Source: Caballeronia calidae (GTDB lineage: Bacteria; Pseudomonadota; Gammaproteobacteria; Burkholderiales; Burkholderiaceae). Taken from it: DNA of 64,000 nucleotides. Location: positions 1-64,000 of the forward strand of contig NZ_FCOX02000044.1 in the NCBI RefSeq assembly GCF_900044055.2, given 5' to 3'. This document shows positions 43,451 to 51,186 of this stretch, piece by piece. Position 1 is the stretch's first letter, and every line of letters begins with the position of its first letter. The position numbers and the translations under genes were made by a program. The notes under the pieces are model-generated. The model saw nothing but the letters and a program-made list of their open reading frames with translations. It did not search any database and was not told the DNA's origin.

Positions 43451-44196
43451 GCAAGCCCGATGAGATAGATCGCGATTTCGAACACCTGCTGCGCGAAGCC
43501 GAGGCAATCGCCGGTATAGCCGCCGATGCGTCGGACGAAGTAACGTCCGATGACGAAGCGCAATACGATCAACGCGACGATCGTGAAGCAGGCCAGTTTC
43601 CAGTCGATCATGAACAGCCACGGCAAGCCGAAGCCGAGCGCCAGCGCGAACGACGCCAGACTCATCCGCTGCGCAACCGGCTTCGCCTTGCCTTCGGCGC
43701 GCACGTAGTCGAGCGTGACCAGATAGCTGATCGCGAACGCGCGGCTCGCGGCGTGCGCGGCGACCATCGTCCATGCGACGCGTTGCGGCGGCAGCGCGGC
43801 GAGCGCCTGCCATTTGAGCGCCAGCGCGATCACGATCGCAATCGCGCCGAACGCGCCGATGCGCGAGTCGTGCATGATGCGCAGCGCATCTTCACGCGTG
43901 TACGCGCCGCCGAATGCATCGACGCAATCGGCGAGGCCGTCTTCATGAAATGCGCCGGTGAGAACGAGCGTCGCGGCCATCGAAAGCAGCACCGCGACAC
44001 CCGGCGGAAACACGCGCAACGCCGCGAGATAGACGAGCGCCGCGACGCCGCCGACCATCGCGCCGACGAGCGGAAAGTAACGCGCCGCCGCGTTCAGGTA
44101 TTCACGCTCGAAGCCGACCCAGCGCGGCACCGGCACGCGCGTGAAATAGCCGAGCGCGGTGAAGAAGTAGCGCAGTTCGTCGAGCGGCCGGTTCAT
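43435..44196 (-). CDS. cobS: Adenosylcobinamide-GDP ribazoletransferase (cobalamin synthase)
   Basis: Inner-membrane enzyme, 253 residues, that joins adenosylcobinamide-GDP with alpha-ribazole (phosphate). Motifs: LRYFFTALGYFTRVPVPRWV, NAAARYFPLVGAMVGGVAAL, TGAFHEDGLADCVDAFGGAY (acidic active-site loop), ALRIMHDSRIGAFGAIAIVI and GGYTGDCLGFAQQVFEIAIY. Multiple hydrophobic helices. It begins 1 base after the cobT stop and overlaps cobC at its end. Confidence 0.96.
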   Translation of the reverse strand: MNRPLDELRYFFTALGYFTRVPVPRWVGFEREYLNAAARYFPLVGAMVGGVAALVYLAALRVFPPGVAVLLSMAATLVLTGAFHEDGLADCVDAFGGAYTREDALRIMHDSRIGAFGAIAIVIALALKWQALAALPPQRVAWTMVAAHAASRAFAISYLVTLDYVRAEGKAKPVAQRMSLASFALALGFGLPWLFMIDWKLACFTIVALIVLRFVIGRYFVRRIGGYTGDCLGFAQQVFEIAIYLIGLAWISS

Positions 44197-44197
44197 C

Positions 44198-45250
44198 TCA
44201 ATCCGCTTTGTTCGATACGCCCGCGGACTCGAAGCTCGCCATCTCGTCGACGAACGCGACGGCCGCGCGCAGGATCGGCAGCGCGAGCGCCGCGCCCGTG
44301 CCTTCGCCGAGCCGCAAGTCGAGTTGCAGAAGCGGCGCGGCGTCGAAATGCGCGAGCATGCGGCGATGCCCCGACTCGTTCGACGCATGCGCGAACACGC
44401 AATAGTCGAGCACGTCAGGCGCGATCTTCGATGCAACCAGCAACGCCGATGTCGCGATGAAGCCATCGACGAGTATCGTCATGCCTTCGCACGCGGCGGC
44501 AAGATAAGCGCCCGTCATCATCGCGATCTCGAAGCCGCCGAAGGCCGCGAGTGTGTCGATGGCATCGCCTCGATCGCGATGCAACGCGAGCGCTTTCGAC
44601 AGCACATCGCGCTTGTGCGCGAGACCGCGATCGTCGAGACCCGTGCCGCGCCCGACGCATTCATCGACAGACACATCGCACAGGCGGCTCATCAGACACG
44701 CCGCCGCCGATGTATTCGCGATGCCCATCTCGCCGAAGCCGATCACATTCGTGCCGAGCGACGCGTGATGCCGCACGCGCGCCACGCCGCGCGCGATGCC
44801 TTCGAGCGCGGTGTCGCGCGACATCGCCGGCTCGTGCGCGAAGTTGCGCGTGCCGAGCCCGAGCGACAGGCGCTCGTATCCATGATCGATGGGAATCGGC
44901 GTCGCGACGCCCGCATCGACGACTTCGAGCGTCATGCCGACCGAGCGCGACAGAGCATTGATCGCCGCGCCGCCCGTCAGAAAGTTCGCGACCATCTGCG
45001 CGGTCACTTCCTGCGGAAACGCACTCACGCCCTCTTTCGCGATGCCGTGATCGCCGGCGAAGACGATCATCGCGGGACGCTCGATGCGCGGTTTCGTCGT
45101 GCGTTGAATCAGGCCCATCTGCAGCGCGATGGATTCGAGCCGCCCGAGGCTGCCGGGCGGCTTCGTCTTCATGTCGATGATGCGGCGCAGATCGGCTTCG
45201 AGGGCGCGGTCGAGCGCGCGGGGCATCGGGATGTCGTTGAGCGTGGACAT
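44198..45250 (-). CDS. cobT: Nicotinate-nucleotide-dimethylbenzimidazole phosphoribosyltransferase
   Basis: Makes alpha-ribazole phosphate from dimethylbenzimidazole and NaMN. 350 residues. KTKPPGSLGRLESIALQMGL at the N terminus, IVFAGDHGIAKEGVSAFPQE, GTNVIGFGEMGIANTSAAA, GFEIAMMTGAYLAAA and the catalytic-Glu end LRLGEGTGAALALPIL. AAGGA lies 7 bases before the ATG at 45250, which is 11 bases after btuD. Central to nucleotide-loop assembly with cobU, cobS and cobC. Confidence 0.97.
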   Translation of the reverse strand: MSTLNDIPMPRALDRALEADLRRIIDMKTKPPGSLGRLESIALQMGLIQRTTKPRIERPAMIVFAGDHGIAKEGVSAFPQEVTAQMVANFLTGGAAINALSRSVGMTLEVVDAGVATPIPIDHGYERLSLGLGTRNFAHEPAMSRDTALEGIARGVARVRHHASLGTNVIGFGEMGIANTSAAACLMSRLCDVSVDECVGRGTGLDDRGLAHKRDVLSKALALHRDRGDAIDTLAAFGGFEIAMMTGAYLAAACEGMTILVDGFIATSALLVASKIAPDVLDYCVFAHASNESGHRRMLAHFDAAPLLQLDLRLGEGTGAALALPILRAAVAFVDEMASFESAGVSNKAD

Positions 45251-45261
45251 CGAAATTCCTT

Positions 45262-46038
45262 TCAAGAGCGATGAATGGAAGGCACGAGCGCTTCGTGCTC
45301 GCCGTCGCGGATCAGCGCGAGCGGATAGCCGAATGCCGCGCTCGCGCGTTCGGGCGTCAATACGTCGGCGACGAGGCCCGCGTGAGCGCCGCCTTTGCCG
45401 TCGAGCAGGAGCGCATGCGTCGCGAAACGGCGCGCGAGATTCAGATCGTGGCACGAGAAGATTACGCCGCGCTTATGCTCGCGCGCAGCGTCGCGCAACG
45501 CATGCAGGCAGTCGATCTGATGATGCAGATCGAGATGCGAAAGCGGTTCGTCGAGCAACAGGAGCGGCGCGTTCTGGCACAGCACGGCGGCGAGCGCGAC
45601 GCGCTGGCGCTCGCCGCCGGACAGTGTGAGCACGTCGCGCGCAGCGAACGATGCAAGACCGAGCAGATCGAGCGCGGCGCGAGCCGCAATGCGATCGTCT
45701 TCGTTCTCCCAGCCCCAGCCGGTGAGATACGGAAAGCGGTTGAGCAGCACGGTATCGAGCACGGTCGCGCTGAAGGCGTCGTGCATGGCTTGCGGCATCA
45801 ACGCGCGTGCGCGCGCGAGGTCCGCCGCGCGCCATGTCGGGAGCGCGCGGCCATCGAGCGACACGCTGCCCGATGCCGGTTTCGCGAGCCCCGCGAGCAC
45901 GTTGATGAGCGTCGTCTTGCCCGCGCCGTTCGGCCCGGCGATGCACCACATCTCGCCCGGCTCGATCGTCTGCGTGAGACCGTCGATGAGTGTGCGCGCG
46001 CCCGCGCGAAGCACGATGGCATCGAGATGCAGGCTCAT
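45262..46038 (-). CDS. btuD: Cobalamin ABC transporter ATPase (BtuD/FecE-like)
   Basis: Cytosolic ATPase, 258 residues, of the B12 importer. Walker A GPNGAGKTTLINVLAG near residue 37, signature LSGGERQRVALAAVL, Walker B PLLLLDEPLSHLDLHHQ and the switch His (VIFSCHDLNLARRFA). The ATG overlaps the btuC stop (ATGA), and cobT follows after 11 bases. Iron-siderophore ATPases look similar; the operon context makes cobalamin the clear choice. Confidence 0.94.
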   Translation of the reverse strand: MSLHLDAIVLRAGARTLIDGLTQTIEPGEMWCIAGPNGAGKTTLINVLAGLAKPASGSVSLDGRALPTWRAADLARARALMPQAMHDAFSATVLDTVLLNRFPYLTGWGWENEDDRIAARAALDLLGLASFAARDVLTLSGGERQRVALAAVLCQNAPLLLLDEPLSHLDLHHQIDCLHALRDAAREHKRGVIFSCHDLNLARRFATHALLLDGKGGAHAGLVADVLTPERASAAFGYPLALIRDGEHEALVPSIHRS

Positions 46039-47063
46039 CGCGGTCTCCGCAGCAGCATCCACAGGAACATCGGCACGCCGGTCAGCGCCGTGACGACGCC
46101 CACCGGCAATTGCGCGGGCGCGATCACGGTGCGCGCGGCGAGATCGGCGGCCATCACGGCGAGGCCGCCCGCGAGCGCGGCGGCGGGCACGAGCATGCGT
46201 TGATCGTTGCCGAAGGCGAGCCGCAGCAGATGCGGCACGACGAGCCCGACGAAGCCGATGGTTCCGGCCGTCGTCACCGCTGCCGCCGCCGCGATCGATG
46301 CGACGAGATACACGCGCAGACGCAGGCGCTCGACCGGCACGCCGAGCGCGTGCGCGGCGGTATCGCCACGCAGGAGCACGTTCAGTTGCGGCGCGGCGGG
46401 AACGATCACGACGAGCGCGACCAGGAGCGCGATCAACGCGGGCCACGGCGCGGCGGCGCCGTTGAGATCGCCCGTGAGCCAGAAGATCATGCCGCGCAGC
46501 CGGTTCTCGGGCGCGATGCTCAGGATCAGCGTGATCAGCGCGCCCCATCCCGATGCGATCACGACGCCCGTCAGCAAGAGCCGGGGCGACGCATCCTGTC
46601 CGCTTTGCCACAGGTCTTCGCGCGCGAGTCCGAGCACCAGCACGATCGATGCAAAGGCGCCCACGCAGGCGGCGATATCGACGCCCCACCACGGCAGCGA
46701 TGCGAGCATCGCCGCGAGCGCGAACGTCGCGGCCCCGCCGGACACGCCGAGCACGTAGGGCTCGGCAAGCGGATTGCGCAACAGCACTTGCAGCAGCGCG
46801 CCCGCCATCGCGAGCAATGCGCCCGATGCGAAGCCGGCCAGCGCGCGCGGCAGACGCAGGGTGAGCACGATCTCATCGGCCAGATCGGGCGTCGCGGCAT
46901 GCGCGCGAAAGAGCGCGCCGATCGCGCGCGATACCGGCACCGCGACGCTGCCCATCGCGAGCGATGCGGCGAGCACGACGAACGCGGCGACACCGAGCGC
47001 GATCCAGATCGCGGCGGCGCGGCTCGCGTTCATCGCGCGCGGACGCTCAACGACGCGGCTCAC
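46035..47063 (-). CDS. btuC: Cobalamin ABC transporter permease (BtuC/FecCD family)
   Basis: Inner-membrane permease, 342 residues, about ten helices. LRLPRALAGFASGALLAMAG, VLLRNPLAEPYVLGVSGGAA and IGFVGLVVPHLLRLAFGNDQ (coupling helix to the ATPase) are family signatures. The GTG start overlaps the btuB stop (GTGA); a Met at codon 11 is an alternative. Ends overlapping btuD. Works with BtuF, encoded in the convergent operon. Confidence 0.94.
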   Translation of the reverse strand: MSRVVERPRAMNASRAAAIWIALGVAAFVVLAASLAMGSVAVPVSRAIGALFRAHAATPDLADEIVLTLRLPRALAGFASGALLAMAGALLQVLLRNPLAEPYVLGVSGGAATFALAAMLASLPWWGVDIAACVGAFASIVLVLGLAREDLWQSGQDASPRLLLTGVVIASGWGALITLILSIAPENRLRGMIFWLTGDLNGAAAPWPALIALLVALVVIVPAAPQLNVLLRGDTAAHALGVPVERLRLRVYLVASIAAAAAVTTAGTIGFVGLVVPHLLRLAFGNDQRMLVPAAALAGGLAVMAADLAARTVIAPAQLPVGVVTALTGVPMFLWMLLRRPR

Positions 47064-48934
47064 GACGGATGCCAGCCCAGCGTGACATAGGCGCCGCGCC
47101 GTGGCGTGTTGTACGAGTACGCAAGTTCATAGTCCTTGTCGAACAGATTGTCGATGCGCGCCGTGGCGTACCACGACTTAGAGATGTCATAGCGCGCCGA
47201 CAGATTCACAATGCCATAACCCGCGAGCGTCGAATCGTAATCGCTGCGCTGGCCGCTCACGATCCATTCGCCGCCGACGCGCCAGCGCCCGATCGTGCGA
47301 TGCGCCGTCAACGTCGCGAAATGCCGCGCGCGGCGCGTGAGTTCCTCGTTATTCGTTTCGTCGACGGGATTCTGGAACGTCACGCCCGCGCGCACATCCG
47401 TTGCGCCGACATGCCCCGCCCACGATCCCTCGATGCCCTGCACCTTCGCGCGCCCGACGTTCTGCGCGACATAGTAGAAGCCGCCATCGGACACATAGTC
47501 GATCAGATTCGAATAGCGCGTCTGAAAGAGCGTCACGCGCATCACGCCGAGCGCGTTCGATGCGTACTGCAGCGCCGCTTCCACCGAATGACTGCGCTCC
47601 GGCTGGATCGACGGATTGCCGCTGAACGGATAGTAGAGGTCGTCGAAGCTCGGCGCGCGGAACGCCGCCGCATAGCTCGCGCTCGCCTTCCAGTGCGCGT
47701 CGAAGTTGTACGCGTAGCCCAGATAGTAGCTGTTCGCGCCGCCGAAATCGGAATACTGGTCGTGACGCAGATTCGCCTGCAACTCGCTCGCGCCGATGCG
47801 CCCGACATAGCCCGCGAACACCGAGTTCACGTGACGATCGGGCGCGCTGAACTGATCGGAGTCGAGCGTCTGGTCGAGATGCTCATAACCGAAGAGCAGC
47901 TTGTGCGCGTCGCTGATCCGGACATCGTTCTGCCACATGTATTGATGATTCTCCGAGTCGAAGCGGCTCGTATAGACGCCGTTCTGCTCGATGTTCGCGC
48001 GGTCCTGTCCCTGCGCGATCGTGAAGTGCGTGGTCCAGTTGTCGGTGATCCTGCCGTTCGCGAACACCGAAGCCGAACGCACGCGATCGTGCGTTTCGTT
48101 GATATCGGTGGGCAGGCCGTAGGCATCGTCGAAGCTGTTGATGCCGTTCGATTGCAGGAAGCGCACGCCCGCGTCCCACTTGTCGCTGAACGTGTGGCGC
48201 AGCGTCGCGGCGACGCTCTCGTTCAGATAGCCGTTCGCGTTCGGGTTCGCATTGGGCGCGATATCCGGATCGATCGACGAGAAGCCGTCGGTTTTCTCGC
48301 GCGACACGTTGAGGCTGAAGGTCGTGCGGCCGTCCTTGTCGAGCGCGCCGTTCACGCCCGCCGATTGACGCTGCGTGTGATAGCTGCCGTATTCGGCCTC
48401 GACATTGAAGCGCGGCGGATGCGCCCCGCCCTCCTTCGTGAAGATCTGCACGACGCCGCCGATCGCATTCGATCCATACAGCGCCGACACATTGCCGTTC
48501 ACGACCTCGACGCGCCCGATCTGATCGAGCATCAGTTGCGACAGCTGCGCCGCGCCGAGCGACGCCGATTCGACCCGCACGCCGTCGATCAGCACGAGCG
48601 ATTGCGACGACGCCGCGCCGCGTATGAAGAGTCCCGAGTTCGCGCCCGGTCCGCCATTGCGCGTGATCTGCACGCCGGGCGCGAGCGCGACGAGGCCGAG
48701 CGCGTCGTCGGCGTTGGCATCGGCGATGTCCTGTTCGTCGAAGACCGATGTCTGCGGAATGGAGTCCGCGAGCGGCTGCGGCGCGCGCGTCGCGGTGACG
48801 ACGATGGGCGCAAGCGTTTGCGATGTATCGTCGGCGGCGTATGCGGTGCTTGCGAGCGGCAAACCGGCGATCGCCGCAACGAGCGTGCGACGAAGAAAGC
48901 GGCCGTCTTCGATGGCGGCCAGAGACAAAAACAT
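47060..48934 (-). CDS. btuB: TonB-dependent outer-membrane cobalamin receptor
   Basis: 624 residues. Signal peptide LRRTLVAAIAGLPLASTAYA, TonB box near LAPIVVTATRAPQPL, plug domain with GVQITRNGGPGANSGLFIRG, then VNGNVSALYGSNAIGGVVQI, and a 22-strand barrel ending with an aromatic-rich last strand (RRGAYVTLGWHPS). First gene of the six-gene B12 operon, preceded by a cobalamin riboswitch whose end lies 100 bases upstream of the ATG at 48934. An unusual second Met (MFLSLAAIEDG) precedes the signal helix, lengthening its n-region. Confidence 0.95.
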   Translation of the reverse strand: MFLSLAAIEDGRFLRRTLVAAIAGLPLASTAYAADDTSQTLAPIVVTATRAPQPLADSIPQTSVFDEQDIADANADDALGLVALAPGVQITRNGGPGANSGLFIRGAASSQSLVLIDGVRVESASLGAAQLSQLMLDQIGRVEVVNGNVSALYGSNAIGGVVQIFTKEGGAHPPRFNVEAEYGSYHTQRQSAGVNGALDKDGRTTFSLNVSREKTDGFSSIDPDIAPNANPNANGYLNESVAATLRHTFSDKWDAGVRFLQSNGINSFDDAYGLPTDINETHDRVRSASVFANGRITDNWTTHFTIAQGQDRANIEQNGVYTSRFDSENHQYMWQNDVRISDAHKLLFGYEHLDQTLDSDQFSAPDRHVNSVFAGYVGRIGASELQANLRHDQYSDFGGANSYYLGYAYNFDAHWKASASYAAAFRAPSFDDLYYPFSGNPSIQPERSHSVEAALQYASNALGVMRVTLFQTRYSNLIDYVSDGGFYYVAQNVGRAKVQGIEGSWAGHVGATDVRAGVTFQNPVDETNNEELTRRARHFATLTAHRTIGRWRVGGEWIVSGQRSDYDSTLAGYGIVNLSARYDISKSWYATARIDNLFDKDYELAYSYNTPRRGAYVTLGWHPS

Positions 48935-49034
48935 GGTGTGAAGCGTTCCCGTGGAGCATGAGCGCGGCCCCGCTCCCCGCGAGGTCGATGCGCGACGAAC
49001 GCATCGCGCGATGAGCGCCGATGCGTCGAGCTTT
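48935..49034 (-). promoter_or_regulatory. btuB leader between riboswitch and start codon
   Basis: 100 bases from the B12 box to the btuB ATG. It is rich in GCGC elements that can pair with each other (for example GATGCG/CGCATC and the GCGGGG/CCCCGC pair), so it probably carries the expression platform. The ribosome site before btuB is poor and could be sequestered. I cannot tell transcriptional from translational control by eye. Confidence 0.5.
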
Positions 49035-49299
49035 GGCCGGTATCCGGGCTGGCGACGGATCGTCTCGCCTTCCCGCGCATCGTGCGCAGTGGCGTCGACA
49101 CGTTTCTTGCAGTCGAGTCCGTGCGATGAAATTCGACACGCTCGCGCTGCAAAAACGCGCATGAGACGACTTGCAACTTGCGTTGCGGTCGCTTACCGTT
49201 GCGGGGGCAGCACAGGTTGGCTCGTCCCGGTCGGACTTCGAGACTTCGCTCCCTGTTTCCCGTTTGACTGCATCCGCGAGATTCGCGAATGCGAGCACC
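49035..49299 (-). promoter_or_regulatory. Cobalamin (AdoCbl) riboswitch upstream of btuB
   Basis: Reading the minus strand: GGTGCTCGC at the 5' end (49299), AAACGGGAAACAGG, then the conserved core GCTGCCCCCGCAACGGTAAG, later GCCACTG, GGGAAGGCG, and the B12 box GCCAGCCCGGATACCGGCC ending at 49035. These are the signature elements of the aptamer in the right order. The stretch between GGTAAGC and GCCACTG is about 97 bases instead of the usual few dozen and folds into two extra stem-loops. When coenzyme B12 is plentiful it should switch off btuB-btuC-btuD-cobT-cobS-cobC. Confidence 0.93.
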
Positions 49300-49407
49300 A
49301 AAAAGTGCGGCAAGTGTAGGAGCGCGGGTGGGGGCCGTCAAGAAAGCGGCACGGACGGATTGGCGCGGCGCATCACGAATCGAACGAGAATCGGCCGGCC
49401 TGTCCTT

Positions 49408-49437
49408 ACGCGAGCGATGACCAGCGCTCGCGTTTTC
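49408..49437 (+). terminator. Terminator-like hairpin upstream of the riboswitch
   Basis: CGCGAGCG, loop ATGACCAG, CGCTCGCG then TTTT on the plus strand. No plus-strand gene ends nearby; it may stop antisense transcription, or lie within the btuB promoter region on the other strand. Confidence 0.45.
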
Positions 49438-49502
49438 TGCACACGAATGCAAGGCGACATGCGCTTAATCGATGGTTTAAGCGCGAGATCGCATGCTGTT
49501 AC

Positions 49503-49517
49503 GTCTCGAAACGAGAC
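49503..49517. promoter_or_regulatory. Inverted repeat GTCTCG-AAA-CGAGAC before zapB-like gene
   Basis: A perfect 6-bp dyad with a 3-base centre, followed by AATTAT, 60 bases upstream of the zapB-like start and 203 bases behind the riboswitch 5' end. It could be an operator for either divergent transcript. Function unknown. Confidence 0.4.
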
Positions 49518-49576
49518 AATTATCGGAAGCTCCGTTGAACCGCGCTAAAATGCGAGGTCTTTAGAGGACGCAGCAC

Positions 49577-49945
49577 ATGCTCAACGAACTCGAATCACTG
49601 TCAGGAAATATCGGCCGGCTGATCCAGATCAGCGAGCGCCACAAGCAGGCGCATCAGGCGCTGCAGGAACAACTCGAACAGCTGCGTGCCGACTATGCAA
49701 ACGTGCAGGCCGAACTCGTGCAAGTGCGCGAAGAACGCGATGCGCTGCAGTCCGAACGCGACTCACTCTCCGCGAAGATCGACGACGCACAAGTGCGCCT
49801 GAACGCGATCCTCGAAAAGCTGCCGCGTGCGAAGTCGGAGCAACACGCCGAATCCGACAATCAACTCGATCTCCTCGAAGCCGATTCCCAGGAAGCGCAT
49901 GAAGCGGAATTGCACGGCGAGCATCATCAAGGAGAGAAGGCATGA
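49577..49945 (+). CDS. Coiled-coil protein before zapA (ZapB-like/DUF904-like)
   Basis: 122 residues. Residues 1-85 are one long coiled coil with Leu/Ile heptads (LNELESLSGNIGRLIQISER, QEQLEQLRADYANVQAELVQ, EERDALQSERDSLSAKIDDA); the tail is acidic and His-rich. No signal peptide. GAGGA precedes the ATG. Its stop overlaps the zapA start (ATGA), and such short coiled coils are regularly found ahead of zapA in betaproteobacteria. A role at the FtsZ ring is inferred from this pairing, not from a catalytic motif. Confidence 0.8.
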   Translation: MLNELESLSGNIGRLIQISERHKQAHQALQEQLEQLRADYANVQAELVQVREERDALQSERDSLSAKIDDAQVRLNAILEKLPRAKSEQHAESDNQLDLLEADSQEAHEAELHGEHHQGEKA

Positions 49946-50256
49946 CGACCACGCAGATCGAAGTATCCATTCTCGGGCAGCCCTATCGTCTCGCGTGCTC
50001 GCCGGCAACGGAAGGCGCGCTGCGCGAAGCCGTCGCGCGCGTCGATGCCGAGATGAACAAGGTGCGCAATGCAAGCAACGTGCGCGGCACGGATCGCATC
50101 GCGGTGATGGCGGCGCTCTCGCTGGCGTCGGAATTGCTTAAGCTGCAGGACAGCGTGCGTCACGGCGAGGCCTTTCCCGCCGAGGAAATCCGTCACACGA
50201 TGCACTCGATGAACGAGCAGTTGAGCGCGGTCATCGCGCAATATGAAGCGCAGTAA
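49942..50256 (+). CDS. zapA: Cell division protein ZapA
   Basis: 104 residues. Binds and cross-links FtsZ filaments at mid-cell. N-terminal fold TTTQIEVSILGQPYRLACSP and EGALREAVARVDAEMNKVRN, then the dimerising helix TDRIAVMAALSLASELLKLQ. AAGGAGAGAAGGC inside the end of the upstream gene is its ribosome site, and the ATGA overlap couples the two. 6S RNA lies just downstream, the usual arrangement. Confidence 0.95.
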   Translation: MTTTQIEVSILGQPYRLACSPATEGALREAVARVDAEMNKVRNASNVRGTDRIAVMAALSLASELLKLQDSVRHGEAFPAEEIRHTMHSMNEQLSAVIAQYEAQ

Positions 50257-50375
50257 GTGATGCGCGAACGGCACCGGGCAACAGTCAATCGCAGGCCCGA
50301 TGTCAATCGAAAAAAGAAACCGCGCGAACACTGCCGAGAAGCTGCATAAGGCAAACGATTGGTGTAAAGTGACGG
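50257..50375 (+). promoter_or_regulatory. Gap between zapA and 6S RNA
   Basis: 119 bases with no gene. 6S RNA may be processed from the zapBA transcript or have its own promoter here; TGGTGTAAAG about 10 bases before the RNA is a possible extended -10 but I cannot name a -35. Confidence 0.3.
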
Positions 50376-50552
50376 TTCCCTGCCTGGTACGCCAAGGTCA
50401 TATATTCCTTGAACCAATGCTACATTGGCACGGTTGCGGAACCTTGCAACATGGGCGCGCGCGTCGCTAGTCCGATGTACCCGAAGTGTTGCTTACCGCG
50501 ACCAATCTTGAACCCAGGTTCAGGATGCCGGCCTAGCGGCCGTGGCGGGGAC
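50376..50552 (+). ncRNA. ssrS: 6S RNA
   Basis: Global regulator that binds the sigma-70 RNA polymerase holoenzyme. The ends pair (TCCCTGCC with GGCGGGGA), giving a closed rod of about 177 bases. The 3' part CTTGAACC-CAGGTTCAGGATGCC followed by GGCCTAGCGGCC closely matches the E. coli 6S end (CUUGAACC...GGUUCAAGG...GCCUGCGGC). The interior holds AACCTTGCAAC and AGTCCGATGTACCCGAAG as in other 6S RNAs. Position right after zapA is typical. The exact ends are estimated from the closing stem, within about five bases. Confidence 0.9.
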
Positions 50553-50562
50553 CTCATTCAAG

Positions 50563-50596
50563 AAACGGCATCGGATTTTCCGGTGCCGTTTTCATT
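50563..50596 (+). terminator. Intrinsic terminator after 6S RNA
   Basis: AAACGGCATCGG, loop ATTTT, CCGGTGCCGTTT; a 12-bp stem with one G-U pair followed by TCATTT. It starts 11 bases beyond the 6S closing stem. Confidence 0.85.
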
Positions 50597-50640
50597 TGCA
50601 TCGTCGATTCAGCATCGTCGATCCTGCATAGCGAACAATC

Positions 50641-51099
50641 ATGCGCTACTGGCTGATGAAGTCCGAACCGGACGAAGCGAGCATCGATCATCTCGCGCAC
50701 GCGCCGAAAAAAACCCTGCCGTGGACGGGCGTGCGCAACTATCAGGCGCGCAACTTCATGCGCGATCAGATGCAGATCGGTGACGGCGTGCTCTTCTATC
50801 ATTCGAGCTGCCCGGAGCCGGGCATCGCGGGTATCGCGAGCGTGTGCTCGACGGCCTACCCCGATCCCACGCAGTTCGATCCGAAGAGCGATTACTACGA
50901 TCCGAAGTCCACGCAGGAAACGCCGCGCTGGATGCTGGTCGACGTGAAGTTCGTCAGGAAGACGCCGCTCATAGCGCTCGCGACGTTGCGTGAGCATGAA
51001 GCACTCGCGGACATGCAGGTGCTCGCGCGCGGCAATCGTTTGTCGATCACGCCGGTGACCGAAGCGCAGTGGCGATTTATTACCGAGCACCTCGTCTAA
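50641..51099 (+). CDS. EVE domain protein
   Basis: 152 residues, a single EVE (PUA-like) domain: YWLMKSEPDEASIDHLAHAP, LPWTGVRNYQARNFMRDQMQ, GDGVLFYHSSCPEPGIAGIA and PRWMLVDVKFVRKTPLIALA. EVE domains bind modified bases in DNA or RNA; the housekeeping single-domain form occurs widely in proteobacteria and its target is not settled. No restriction gene is adjacent, so a defence role is not indicated. The ATG lies 44 bases after the 6S terminator, with only a poor ribosome site. Confidence 0.93.
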   Translation: MRYWLMKSEPDEASIDHLAHAPKKTLPWTGVRNYQARNFMRDQMQIGDGVLFYHSSCPEPGIAGIASVCSTAYPDPTQFDPKSDYYDPKSTQETPRWMLVDVKFVRKTPLIALATLREHEALADMQVLARGNRLSITPVTEAQWRFITEHLV

Positions 51100-51186
51100 C
51101 ACGGAACTTACGACACGAAGGCACCGCCTAAATCCGGTCGCGAATCACGCGACGGCATTACGCCATGAGGCGTTCGGAGTCCTTCG

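Noticed and set aside
46964..48961. Open frame of 665 codons antisense to btuB
   Set aside because: Shadow frame; btuB is supported by plug, barrel and riboswitch.
50641..51099. EVE domain protein as part of a defence system
   Set aside because: It is the common single-domain form next to 6S RNA, with no nuclease or methyltransferase neighbour.
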